Made by a program: the position numbers and the translations under genes. A stretch of DNA of 64,000 bases, from NCBI GenBank assembly GCA_040954595.2, contig CM082587.2, positions 3,162,001-3,226,000 on the forward strand. Reading direction: 5' to 3'. This document shows positions 11,101-22,600 of the stretch, piece by piece. This DNA is from Balanoglossus misakiensis. Lineage: Eukaryota > Hemichordata. Numbering within the stretch: position 1 is the stretch's first letter; the number at the start of each line of letters is the position of its first letter. Under the pieces are notes generated by a model. That model saw only the letters and a list, made by a program, of their open reading frames with translations, was not told the origin of the DNA and made no database searches.

Positions 11101-13823
11101 AAAACAATGCAGATAAAAATGTTTGCCCATTTTCCCAGGCTGTGAACAGTGGCACCTTTTGAATGTTTGTCAACGGAAAGCATTAGACTACTAGCACTTA
11201 AACACTGATTCCCTACAAAAACAACAGGTACAAGCTAATTTATTTTATTGCCCTTAATTACCAATAAAAGGCTTGTGTAACTTTTAACACCTTGCTAAGT
11301 CGTCAATAGCATGTGCTGTAGTTAGGATGGTAAGCACCTCCCGAAATAAAACTGCTTGGCTGCCAGCCAGGCAGATGAGTACTGATTGCAATAAAAATCA
11401 CCTCTACAGAATCATTTAATTACATCACAAACAGCCTGGTTCGATAAAGCTCCATTCACTTTAAGATTTGGCTATTTTCCAGTATTTTTGTTTGAAGAGC
11501 ATCAACCATTTTGGATTAGATGTAAGTCACAGCATTGCTGATGAAATAATTTGAATACTTGCGATGGAGCAAACTGGAAAAGGTATAATTAATCCCACTG
11601 GTGCAGCTCAGATGACGAGAGCCTGAAATTATGTCCATCTGCTGCATAACCTTGCTTTCATTGTCAGGGAACGGAATGACACTGTCCACACATGTTGGGT
11701 GAAAACGGGTGGTCGCTGTAGGAGAGATGGTTGGTTGCCAAGGTGGCAAAGCAACCACCATTTTGGGAGAGCTCCAGATACATGTCTGCCGGCCACTATA
11801 AAGTGCACTAAGCCAGTCAATGGGGACAATTACTGAATGAGATGATCGGATTTGCTAATTAATTCTTACAACACCACCAAGAATCTTAGCAGTCAAATGT
11901 AACCCTCAACACCATTCTTTTTGATTGCCTGCTACGACAATGCTCATTGATCTGCAGTGTTTCACAGGCTTCTCCGTTGCGCCGTGGTGATGGCTTGTTT
12001 GTTTACCGTTGCCATGACACTTCTTCCATCTTAAACGTTGCCTGCAAATTTGCTGACTAAATGTAGTTACTGTCAACAAGTTTTTGAGTCCTTGTGCATT
12101 GTTATGCAAACCACCCGTCAAAAACAGGAATAAAACTGGCAGGCAGCTTGCCAACTTCTGATGCATTTATCTTCAATTTTGCCAAGTACCCTAAAAGAGA
12201 ATTACTTCATAGTGGTGAATATAAGTAGAAGACCTTGGTGGGACTGAGAAGGATAAATGCAACAAGTTTATTAAACCTATACACATCACAGCTGCATTAC
12301 AAAATTATAACATACATGCTAAAAACTGTATTCTATTGAATTAGAAAACAGTATTTTGATCGCTGACCTTAACAGAACCACACAGCAGACACATGGGGCC
12401 AGTACTCTAAGAGTCTAACATGTGCAATGAACAACGCCAAGGTAACCGCCCATCATGACCTTGAGGAGTGAAGCAGTGACATTTGTCCCCTTCTCCAAAA
12501 AAAGAGGAGAGGTCAGAGTTTGTTTAATGAAAAATGTTCACAAAGGCACCTGAGTGAATGGAGCCGTGGCCGTGAGGCAGTCAATGACAGTTTGATGGAG
12601 GAACTGAGCCTTTAATATAGGACTGATTGGGTCATTGTAGCCTATTATGTTGACACAGGAAAATGACGATGAGTGTATCACGTACCAAACAAAGTTTTTC
12701 AATTTAAACTTCTTCAAACTTCATACTGGTATAAATGTTGTATCCTAATTCCTTGTTTTTGTTGCTGCCAAATTTCAATAAGTTAGACAGAAATTGACAC
12801 TCCTAATCACCCTTTTGGGTAAAAACATGGCTGAACTAGTTACATAAGACTGCAGACTTTATAGAGATGTTGCAAATTGATATTGTCACATATTAATAAA
12901 ATAAATCATTTACCTGTATTGTCTGTTAATGAGTATACCTTTAGTATGGCCTTACAGGGCGAGACCAGGTGATATATGATGATTTTGAATTTTTAACTGT
13001 AAAAATATGATGAGTTTTATAGAACCACTCTTTGTAATTGACTGTTTTTTAAGTCATATATTCAATATGCATTTATTGCAAGACTATTCGTCACAAAAAC
13101 TGTCAGAAGTGCCTTTATAAGAGACATTGAGATTGAGAAGATGAGACAAAGATCCTCCTTGCACATGGGCTGGTAGTGAGTGGTACTTCTCTAAGTTACA
13201 TAGTCCATAGACTAGAAGTCTGAAGGAAAAACAGACAGGCAAATACACACACACACACACAGGCAGACACTGAGACAGACACTGGGACAGACAGACAGAC
13301 AGACGGAAAATCATATAGACATACGTGCAGTCAGAGACAAATGGGATGCAGAAGATAGATAATAGGTATGCGCAATGGTGATGACTGACCACTTACCTAA
13401 AATTGTCAAATGTTTCTTTTCGCCGATTTTCAGTTGCCATGAGTCCAACACGCGGAACCAGCCATTTGGATAAACGGGAGGGAGGTCCCCTCTCGCCCGT
13501 CGCTTTCTGACTTCGTTGGCAACTTCTGCCTTCCTCCGGCCGTTTTCGACGACGTACCCAACATCTTCGAGGTTTTTAACCCTGACCAGTGGCGAAAACA
13601 GAAGTTTGTACAGCTGAATGAAGATGTACGCCACAAGTGGGTACAGGAGGAGTTCGAGAGGGGACCTCTCCCCCAACAGTTCAACCGCCGAACTGAGGAC
13701 GACCCGCGATGTCTGGTATACTTTCTCGCCGTACGGCATAAAGCTCCAGCCTTCCGGCCCGGCCGTCGAAGCCAAGAGGACGACGATCCCGGACGAAACG
13801 AACACAGACCAGGTGGACGGCAT
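5027..13823 (-). CDS. nvd: Cholesterol 7-desaturase (neverland/DAF-36), Rieske oxygenase, complete spliced gene
   Basis: Neverland/DAF-36 introduces the C7-C8 double bond of cholesterol to give 7-dehydrocholesterol, using a Rieske cluster and a mononuclear iron. My model on the - strand joins 13823-13397, 7589-7401, 7278-7100, 6963-6869, 6700-6550, then either 6299-6126 or 5902-5729, then 5188-5027. Every junction is AG/GT and stays in frame, giving 458 aa with either alternative. Features are N-terminal hydrophobic segments (residues about 8-22 and 55-79), a Rieske motif C163-x-H165-x17-C183-x2-H186, and a non-haem iron motif E269-x3-D273-x2-H276-x4-H281. The length is normal for the family. 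ATG 13823 is the first in-frame ATG, with A at -3. The frame stays open upstream to about 14072 without another ATG. The gene is convergent with the HDHD3-like gene. Enzyme identity is secure from motifs; the substrate is inferred from the family. Confidence 0.93.
5729..5902 (-). CDS. nvd: nvd exon 6b, alternative cassette (distal copy)
   Basis: 174 nt, 58 codons, phase 0/0, with acceptor CTTCTCTGCAG and donor ACAG|GTTAGT. It encodes [20 protein letters not shown].. to ..[10 protein letters not shown]. There is no stop or frameshift and both splice sites are intact, so it looks functional rather than relic. Differences from 6a cluster in the middle (for example VVANWTW against IDSSFTV), while both ends are conserved. 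Confidence 0.88.
5939..6085. repeat. Four degenerate about 37-bp tandem repeats between nvd exons 6a and 6b
   Basis: GAGTGRCAYYCC-like units start at 5939, 5977, 6012 and 6049 (spacing 38, 35 and 37 bp). The last three are followed by CTG- or CAG-rich tails. They fill most of the 223-bp intron between the two alternative exons. Confidence 0.65.
6126..6299 (-). CDS. nvd: nvd exon 6a, alternative cassette (proximal copy)
   Basis: 174 nt, 58 codons, phase 0/0, with acceptor CTCAACAG and donor CCAG|GTTGGT. It encodes [20 protein letters not shown].. to ..[10 protein letters not shown] (residues 348-405), part of the C-terminal catalytic domain. It is paralogous to exon 6b 223 bp further on, with 33 of 58 residues identical. 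The acceptor pyrimidine tract looks weaker than that of 6b. Confidence 0.88.
6550..6700 (-). CDS. nvd: nvd exon 5
   Basis: The acceptor is TACTTTCAG and the donor GGCAG|GTATGT. It encodes about residues 297-347, ending ..VEMTVKARQ in phase 0, where either alternative exon 6 can be joined. Confidence 0.9.
6869..6963 (-). CDS. nvd: nvd exon 4: mononuclear iron-binding motif
   Basis: The acceptor is GAAACAG and the donor TCAAG|GTAGGC. This 95-bp exon encodes [18 protein letters not shown] and onward. E269-x3-D273-x2-H276-x4-H281 is the conserved non-haem iron motif of these oxygenases. Confidence 0.92.
7100..7278 (-). CDS. nvd: nvd exon 3
   Basis: The acceptor is CCTTTCAG and the donor TGAG|GTAAAA. 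It encodes residues 206-265 ([20 protein letters not shown].. to ..HQINSHIE), the end of the Rieske domain and the link to the catalytic domain. Confidence 0.92.
7401..7589 (-). CDS. nvd: nvd exon 2: Rieske [2Fe-2S] ligands
   Basis: The acceptor is TTTTGCAG and the donor AAAG|GTTAGT. It encodes residues 143-205, including CPHMGANL and CPFHGW, the four cluster ligands (C163, H165, C183, H186). It ends at the family-typical IPYAEK. Confidence 0.95.
7590..13396 (-). other. nvd: nvd intron 1 (5.8 kb)
   Basis: Exons 1 and 2 join in frame across this intron, and the protein is continuous when compared with the family. No extra exon is needed and I see no convincing ORF inside. It contains AT-rich unique sequence, CA and CAGA microsatellites (13243-13304), and a weak inverted repeat near 8550-8627 (GCACATAT..ATATGTGC). 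Confidence 0.8.
13243..13304. repeat. (AC)n and (ACAG)n microsatellites in nvd intron 1
   Basis: An AC run at 13243-13260, then interrupted ACAG/CAGA repeats to 13304. Confidence 0.9.
13397..13823 (-). CDS. nvd: nvd exon 1: start, membrane anchor and N-terminal part of Rieske domain
   Basis: It encodes residues 1-142 plus one base. It begins [18 protein letters not shown], has a hydrophobic anchor [20 protein letters not shown] (about 54-73), then a Lys/Arg-rich segment and the family-typical [14 protein letters not shown]. The donor is TTAG|GTAAGT at 13396-13391. Confidence 0.9.
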
Positions 13824-14240
13824 TGTCGAGTCTCTTTGGGGGTGCAGTGCTCGCAATGTACCTCTCAACAGCGACGGTGGCCGGTGTACTGATCGCGATC
13901 GCGAAGATGAAACTATGATACTGGCGACACTTGGTGTACGTGCGATCGCGGCGGTACACTGCTCGTCACTGACAGGTACAGGAACACGCACTATCTGGTC
14001 TTTGGACACTCCAGTTTCCAGAGATCCGTTGTCACGCCGCTTTAGTAAACACAGCTGATAAACGGATGACACATTTGAGGCCTGGTTGTGTCTGATACGA
14101 TAATCACGTGACTCTCATGTGTCAAAGGTCGTTCAATTTCACGTGTCCGTATCCCGGACGCCCCACAGCCGTTGTTGTCATTACCTACGGTAACCATGGA
14201 GATATCTGTAGCCATAGACCCAAGAAAGAACCCACACAAT
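13824..14240 (-). promoter_or_regulatory. nvd: nvd 5' UTR and proximal promoter (candidate)
   Basis: By eye this stretch, together with exon 1, is rich in CpG and GC compared with the AT-rich surroundings, as at animal promoters. It contains TCACGTGA (E-box, about 14104-14111) and a DR1-like site (14119). I see no clear TATA box. The transcription start cannot be placed. Confidence 0.4.
14119..14131 (+). promoter_or_regulatory. Imperfect DR1-like element upstream of nvd
   Basis: GTGTCAAAGGTCG matches AGGTCAAAGGTCA at 10 of 13 positions and lies about 300 bp upstream of the nvd ATG. Weak alone; it is listed because an exact DR1 lies 1.3 kb further upstream. Confidence 0.25.
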
Positions 14241-15428
14241 TTACAATTTATAAATACTGTAGGGGAAGGGGGACAAACAGCGCATTTGACATGGATTATT
14301 TTATATCACATTACTCGCTTTTATAAGTTATAAAATTCAGGTTAATTAAATAATTTTCTTCTCTAGAAAATAAAGGAACATATGATTGTCTCCAAGATGC
14401 ACTGTGATATAAACAATTAAAGCCTGCCTGTTTGCAATGATGCGGGTCCTATATACATGTAGTAAAATTAAAATATTCTTTCTGCCAACATTTTGTGTGT
14501 ATTTTGTTTTTTTCTGGCAACTATGTGTCCTTTATTGGATTCATACCCATACCCACAGACTGTAGACTGTCCCATCAGCATTTTGTGGATACACAGGACT
14601 AGTACATGGAACTAGTGCAGCACCACCCAGCTACTTTCTGAGCAAACCTTTTGTTTTTACCAAAGTCTGCACTGCAGTGTTCCCTTGTTTCTTTTACTCA
14701 GAATTCCAACTTCTTGTGACAGGTGAAGAAAGTGGGTGCATAGCGCCACCAACCGGTAAATCTTGTGCTTGCACATCCAATTTGAAAGTTGATGAACATT
14801 TTCTAATAAATAAAGTGTTAATTTTCTTCTGGGCATTCCACACTGTGCCTAATACCAGATTGTAAACTAGATTGTTTTTCTTTTGTAATTGACCTGTCCA
14901 TCTCCGGCTGGTCTACATACAACCACGTGTGGTGCAGAACCTCAAAGTTTACACTGTCATCACACATTTCTTGGTGTGTGTCGAGCGATGGTTGATCCCT
15001 TTGTTCCAAATGATTTATTGCGAGAGAAACTGATGCTTGGTGTCATACTGGGTTGACTGTTTTTATATGCTTGGTTTGACGAGCGTCATCTATCGCCCTC
15101 ATACAAACAAAACCCCAATGAAGTATAAGTGTCACACTAAAAGTCATATCTTCGTCGTTTTATTTTTTCATATTGAAGAGACCTCCTCTCCCTGTGCACA
15201 TAAATTGTTAATTATTCAAAATGGTTGAAACGCCCGCGCTACGTAAGGGAATTTTAACTCATTATGGTAAATGGTCAAATGAGCGAACGGAGAATACATG
15301 GCCAGGTGTTCCTCAAAAGGGACGTGATGGCGCAAGAAAATATTTTGTGTTGTCTGTGCAATAACTAACCATTAATGATCAATGTATAAACGGAGAACCA
15401 GACGACCGATGAAGAGGTATGATGGAGT

Positions 15429-15441
15429 AGGTCAAAGGTCA
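15429..15441 (+). promoter_or_regulatory. Exact DR1 nuclear-receptor element upstream of nvd
   Basis: AGGTCA-A-AGGTCA is a perfect DR1, 1.6 kb upstream of the nvd start codon. RXR, HNF4 and COUP-TF bind such sites, and sterol metabolism genes are common targets. Binding is inferred. Confidence 0.5.
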
Positions 15442-16374
15442 CCCACATTTGGAAACAAGGTTTGGTTCCTTATTCGCCTATGTGAATCAATGTGTAAATA
15501 AAAAAGTATCATTGATTATGACATGTAAATGCCAACATTAACCTGGGTGATACATGTACATGGTTACTCTCCTTTAAGTGAATTATTTTGTACTATTTTC
15601 GTCGTTGTCGTTTTCGTCTTACTCCACTTAAAAGTCATTTAACTTCCGTTAGCACCTGCAGATGTAGAACCGAGGGTATTGGAATCGGCACCACATTTTC
15701 TCTGCAGGGGATGGATTATTACCATCGACCGGGAGCAAAATAACATCCTGTTTTTTTCATTTTTTTCTTATATTTGGATGATTTACGTCTATATCGAGTT
15801 CAATGACATAACGATGACGTCAGCATCGCATGGGTAAAATAACACTCGAGGTTCACTTGCCAGAATCACTCATATTTCACTGCAATGCACAGAAACGTGA
15901 TTTTTACAATAAATTGATGGCAATCTCACGAACGAAAACGAAAAAAACCCTCATTTCATTTTTATGTCTTTCAAGATGGGTAGCAATCAAATAATGCTTT
16001 GTTTTTGCGATGTTATTGGAAATTAAAGCGGAAATAATGCTACTTAGACGGATTCAAAGCTTTCGTTCTCATTACATGCATGTCTGATGGAGGTCAGGGT
16101 GGTTACAACACAATCGCGTAATCCATATCTGTAGTTATAAGTTAAAAGCTCTTGTGGTCGAATTTTCCTTTATAATTCAAAAGTTTCTGCCATTTGGGTC
16201 CAGAAAGCAAATGTTCTTGTGACTGTTGAGATAGGTGGTTATATCTACATTTCCTCTATTACACGGACTGTACGTGGTTTATCTTGTGAATACGATAAAC
16301 ACCAACCATACAGTAACTACTATCATAATGGTAAATAACCGTGAAGATTAAGACTTCCATATGTGTCAGCGGAG

Positions 16375-16410
16375 GGAATTAAGTCCCAGGTGGAATTAAA
16401 TTCCCAGGTG
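16375..16410. repeat. Tandem pair of GGAATTAA(G/A)T..CCCAGGT
   Basis: GGAATTAAGTCCCAGGT is directly followed by GGAATTAAATTCCCAGGTG. Each copy is itself partly palindromic. Confidence 0.6.
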
Positions 16411-19400
16411 TATTGACCTATCCCACTTTCAGTGACAAAGGACTTCTAATTGTGTCTTAGTTCAGACACATCATGGGATCAATAAATTAAGCCAGCCCAG
16501 ATGTGAAAGGGGGCGGGGAGGGTAGGGCTGGTGTTTCATCTTAGAGGAGGGGGGTTATCAACTTTTCGAAACAAGCACAGAGCTGTTTCGCCATTTGATT
16601 TTTCCTAGCTATTCAATCAAACCGTTAAATGCGAACAGGGATGCCCGAAACGTTTACTTCACGCGAGAACTTATTGCTTGCCTGTCGCTTTCCATATTGA
16701 GAAGGGCGACTTGAAGAACCCACTGCCAGTCCCCAACTCTCACAACCCGGTGCCTTTCATTCTATCTGCAGGTCGACGAGGTCAGAGAAATGATGGAGTG
16801 ATGCGAGAGCATATTCTCTCAAAGTGTCCCCACACGTGGCAGGTAGCTGCTTCATAAATGAGACATTTTTTACATCTCCGCGCAGTGTTGCAAATGAAAC
16901 CGCATGCGGCTTGGCATTCGCGTTTACACACGCAGATACATAAAAATCTTATCGAGTGTATTACGACTATTGCTGCAGGCACCTAGCAGCACGTATTTCA
17001 AAAATGATGTATGAATGGTTATTAGACCACCTGTCGCGATTGAGAGTAAATATGAATCCGTTATCATAATCCCAACTGATATTGCTTCTTTTTCTAGCGA
17101 GCGAGGAGGATGACGTATATGTATATCTCCCGGCTTCATCTCTCGCACATCGAAAGATGCCCGAACGTCAAGCACAGAGCCATCTGGGGGACAACCATAA
17201 AAGTTTGGCGATCAGCAACGAGTGACATGGCGCATGGCATAAAAAGAGAGAGATAAGGCTTAATGATCTGCCGGGAAAACTGAAACTCGGGAGACGTGTC
17301 ACCGGTTATATTGCATGTTATTTCTATTCTTAGCCGCCGGTGAAATACCAATAGTGAGGTCATGTAAGCATTACATAATTATGACTGCATAGGAAATAAA
17401 ACCAGGTAATATAAAGCGGGCAATTTGCCATTAAAAGTTTTATTTATGAACGGAAGTTATTGTAATAATGTTGCCACGCTTACAATAATGGACCCAGCAA
17501 ACGATTTAATATCTGATATTTTTTTGCCATTGTTTTTATTGCATTCCGCCTCTGTATTCAGTCTTTCGTATGCACACACCATATTTCTGTGTTTGCTTGT
17601 CATTTTGACTGGTAAGGCGTTGTCTTTGAGTGGAAAATGAAGGTTTACGCATATACCCTGGTCTCGGTAGGTGCATATAGACAAAGATCTCCCTATTGTC
17701 CGTATTCTTTGTTTACCCCACTCGTGACTTCTCACAGTCCAGCCCCTCCCCTCGACCTATTCGGGGCGGTAGGCAGGAGGGGGGGGGTGTTGTAATTTAT
17801 GCCACGATTCCATAAAACTGTTTCGTATCATCACTCTGGCATGCTGTTGATATTTAAGAAGTCTGCCAAACTTTCTGTGCCGCGGTATACAGCCTTCTAT
17901 AGAAGTCAAGGAACTTATCCAACATTTTGTACTCGACCCCCCCCCCCCCCATCCTACATGCCCCAATCCCTTTCGATGTAATCCCATCACTACGGAAAAT
18001 GTCATTTTCGTAGCTGTAGTTCCACATGTCTGGCATTTTCACCATCGCTTGATCTTTAAGAGAGGGAAAAAATACCTCTAAAACGCATCTTAATTTTCAA
18101 GTCTGACGCATTTGCTTAAATGATTCACAGCGGAAGCAATAGCCGAAGCACTTAGGATTATTCTTGTCGCTATATTAGTTTACGCTCAGCGACAATTACG
18201 TCAACTTTCTCTGGGCTGTAATCCAGCACGGAGTGGTCGTTAGAGATTATACATTTGGGAATTATCCTGAATTGAGAGGCGGACGCTCATCACAAAATAA
18301 TTTGAAAACTCTAATAATCAAATTTGATGTGGTTTTCGGTCGTACCAGTTGTATACTGCACATAAATGTGGCTTGGGAAAATGTATATGTAGGTTTTAAC
18401 GGCGCAAATAAGCTCTTAATGTGATAAAAGTGACTGCTATCTGAGACGATTATGGGCATCATGTCAATTTGCTTGGGAAAGCAATCATAGCCACAGGTCG
18501 TCAATTCTGCCACCCCGCGTCTCTCTATTAACCACAGATGGCAGACACTTTAGAGAAGTTCATTTCATTTTCACTTGAACGGTTAAATTTTGACGAAGCG
18601 TTTGCAGACTGCATTAGCCCTACACATGCATGGAAAGCGTGTAGTCATCCCCCCCACCCCTTCCGCACGCCCCCCCCCCCTTCCAGAGAGGCAAACGGTT
18701 AAACTGACCAAATTCCAGATCAATCGCTAACAGAGCATGCATGTATGCATGCAAGTGAGCGATGTATTAAGTGACATATTATGAGTTGGGCAGATAACCA
18801 GAAATGTCGCCATTATATTATCCTGCTCCGCTGCAAATTGCTTGATGTCGTGAGATTTCCATGACAGGGTCTCTGTGTCTCGCGATCACTAGCTTGATGT
18901 GAGCGTTGCAGCCATCATCTTCAACACACCCCAGCTGAGAGTACTTCTCGATAAAATAGTCGTGTGTCTGTTAATGTCTGTTAAGGGTACCGGCGAATCT
19001 CCCATTACAAGATGATGCGTAACACAGTTATCTTCGCTTTCATCGACCTTCTAATATATATTTCCCTGGTAATTTTTTTCACCAGCGACGGATATCACAA
19101 CTCCTGAATGACTTTAAATGCTCTATTGCATACATTTGTTTCAAATGGCCCAAATTGCGCGTTTGTTTATGTAAGCTTTTGGTTTATCAAGCACATTTAT
19201 CGTATAAAACAGACCATGGCGATTGGGTAGATTGTATAAAGCACTGGATAGTAGTTGAAGCCAGTTTACGAAATTTGTACTCCTATGGAAAGGCTTATCT
19301 TTAAAGCCATCGTCTTAACCCCAGGTGCCATGCCGCCCAGTGGCGCTCTGAAAACCGCTCTACTGGTTCAATCCGTGGTCGGGTAGCCTAGAACATGTGC

Positions 19401-19510
19401 CCGCAGAGCTAACCGTATACATCACTCAGGGTGGGTGGGGGCTGCGTTGTACATAGGTTGGCGGTTCAAGTTGAATGAATGCGTAAAATGATTAATGTAC
19501 GACGAACGGT

Positions 19511-19628
19511 GAATGAGTGAACGACTGACTGAATGAATGAGTGACAGATAGCGGGATGAATGAATGGAAGAATGAGTGAATGAATGAATGAATGAATGAA
19601 TGAATGAATGAGTGAATGAATGAATGAA
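19511..19628. repeat. (GAAT)n microsatellite, interrupted
   Basis: About 118 bp of GAATGAAT units with GAGT interruptions. The reverse strand reads as a spurious Ser-Phe-Ile-His repeat. Confidence 0.9.
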
Positions 19629-22600
19629 ACGAAACTGCAGTTTCTGAGCAGAAAGACCCTGTGTTGTGAATATAATATCTCATTGAAATACACCTTCATA
19701 TTACTTCCATACATTACACTGATGGGGCACAATACAATGACGCCAATATCACAGCAGGACATGAATAGAATCCATAAGACTCTTTTAAGTTTGGCGTGCA
19801 GTATTGACGAGGTGAACTGAAATGAAATACAGATTATCATACTTTTTGTATTTCACATATTTTCCTCAGAAGATTGAAGGCATTCTGTCTGACTTCTATC
19901 AACTTAAACGTTATATCAATGGAGGCAGCCCACGTAATGGTTGAAGCAGTCTTCGGCCGGCTTTGACATTTTCCCCCACTGATTAGCGATGTAAATCTGC
20001 ATATCTTCTCCGTAGCCAAATCCTTTTACTGTCAAATTGTACAATAATGTCGCCGCGTATTTGAAAAATGTAAAGCGAAATGATTTCGACAAGGTACAAA
20101 GGAAGACAACCGCAATAGAAAAAATAATGTCAGTCTTCTGTCCGTGTTCCTTTTCCGAAACAAAATCAGATGAGTTGGATCATCGTGGCCCTGAGGGGAA
20201 ATAACTGTATCGACGTCTGCGCGCACTGCAGAGGCTGACCAGGCCAGTTCGAGGGAGCCATAACAGTCTGACCAAGACATAAAAATCAACGGTTATAAAC
20301 TTTGCGAAAACATTTTTAAGGTGAACTAATAGAGTTCAACAAACGAACAAGAAGACTCGTGGAGCCAGTCGCGTTTCCGGCAACATACGCCACCGTCTGC
20401 ACAACACAGATTTTTTTAAATCGACAAGCGGTAAGTTTACATAAAAACAATTTTCCATTTTGACTTCTGTTTGTTGACTTGATTTCTCTGAGCGTATATA
20501 GAAATTGGCATTTGGCAAATATCAGTAGTGCACTTGGATAATTAAAGATTTAAACAACACTTGGTTCCCTCACATTTCCACATAGCCATCCATTATCCTC
20601 CAGGGATCGACCACCACAAAGTCGACATTTACCACGTCGTGACCTTTTGCAGTGATTACAAATGTATTTTAAATAGCTCTTTTTATGAGCTAGATGTGTA
20701 ATAAACTTTTTTGTGCGCAGGGGATTTGGGGAAAAATCAAACGGATCATTCCCAAACGTCTCGCCAGCGATATTTGTCTAAACAGTAAATCAATTCAGCC
20801 CTGGGCTTGACAAGTGATATAAAAAGCTCAAAATCCACAAGGGTGGCCTTTTTCTATTAGATATTACATTCTACCTCATCTTTTAGTGCCCACGAAAAGA
20901 TAGCTTGATCTGTCGGATAAAGGTAAATATTAGAGAAACGGAAAGGATTCTCATGGACACTTTCTCTTTTAGCTGTATATTAATGCTGTTTTTGTTTGTA
21001 TTTTGACTACAGTTTTCTGTTCCGCTTCGTCAGAAGACTTAGATACAGCAGCATTTGTTCGCGAACTGTAAAGTGCAAAGACCGTTCTCATTCATATGGA
21101 ACATCTGTATAATATAATTACGCAAATTTATCATACCTCATTATGTATATATTGAAATCTGTATCAAGGTCTGCCATTGCCATGGAAACACAGACAAAGA
21201 GTTGTCTATATGATGTAAATCAACGTGAACCCCTCTCGGTTAAGGCTTCTCGACAGATATCAAACATGTTTGCCTATACCGGTACTTTGCTTAGGAAAGT
21301 TTTCACTCCGCGTGTGGATCTACCGTAGTTGGCCCATGGGCAACGGAAGTCGTCATCATAAATTTAACATTGAGCAAGAGTCCAAAGCCGTGAGCAAATT
21401 TGATGTTATAGTCAAGCGAGAAAAAACAACGGGGTTTCGATTTTTGTGGAAATCAAGAAAGCCCAAGATCCCTCCGAGGTTTTTTGGGAAGGGGTTTTTC
21501 ACACTGGCTTTAAAAGAGTAATGCAAGATGAAGTTCACTGAATGGCTTTCGTTTGTGTGAAATTCTTTTCTTCTGTCATGAATGCTGTCTTGGGTAAACG
21601 GCTGCTATTTTCGTGTCCTTCCTGGTGAGCTAAACTCTTCACTGCACGCCCACTCCAAATCGCTGGAGTGAGTGAGAACCGTTACCCCGGGTCATGCATG
21701 CCATGCTCCGATACTCCAGAAGACATTACCCACTTCTCTCAAATGTCACGCACTACAACGATTCCTAGATAAAACAAACGACTTAGTTTGATTGCACCAG
21801 GAGAGAACTGCGTACTGAGCACTGTACATGTACATGTATATCACAATTTATGTTATTTTCCCCCACTCCCCCAGTAATGTGAAATCTATGTTTTGTGGAA
21901 TGAGACATCAACGCTTAGTAATAAATCCATTGTTTAGGAAATTAAAAACTCCTGCAGATCGATCCGGTCTCAAACATGCAAATACTTTGATCAATTACTG
22001 AGAATATACAGCGAAATTTTAAAAAATACAACAAAGCTTTGTGCTCGGATGAAGACGGGTATGTGATTAAAATTTACCATTTCTCCGGTTTCAACAAATT
22101 GATTTGGCGGAAATTAATACCCCCGTGTTTATTTCTTGACTACACGATACATTCTGTAAATATTTACCAACACTCTCCTCTGCGCTCTTATAGTCAAGGC
22201 CGCGCGAACGACCAGAAGAAATAACAGCTCAACAAGTACGGTGCCATGTACGTGCCGATAAGTGATTGCAATTTGATGGCAGGCTGCAAATATACCCGCC
22301 AATTGTTTACACATCAAAATGGGGCGATTTAATTCCGGACGATATGGGATCCCTTTTATGTGATTTGCGAAGTGTCAGTTTTGAAGTGGTGTCCTCATTT
22401 TTGCATTTTAAAAGACACAAGTTTATTGGTCTCAGGGGTAGACTTTTATGGGGATTGTCAAAATCGCTCGTTCCCGGGACGAACAGACGAAACGGCTACC
22501 GAATACCAACAAGCGATAAATGAACAAATGGCTGAACGAAATGGCGTCGTACTGTTTTGTCGTTTGAAGCAGAGAATAAAAGTGGTTTTTACAATAATCT

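Noticed and set aside
13824-14072. N-terminal extension of nvd by 83 codons
   Set aside because: The frame is open but contains no ATG; the residues are unlike the family and rich in Arg and Ser, as expected for GC-rich 5' UTR.
19466-19840. 124-codon ORF with Ser-Phe-Ile-His repeats
   Set aside because: Translation of the GAAT microsatellite on the reverse strand.
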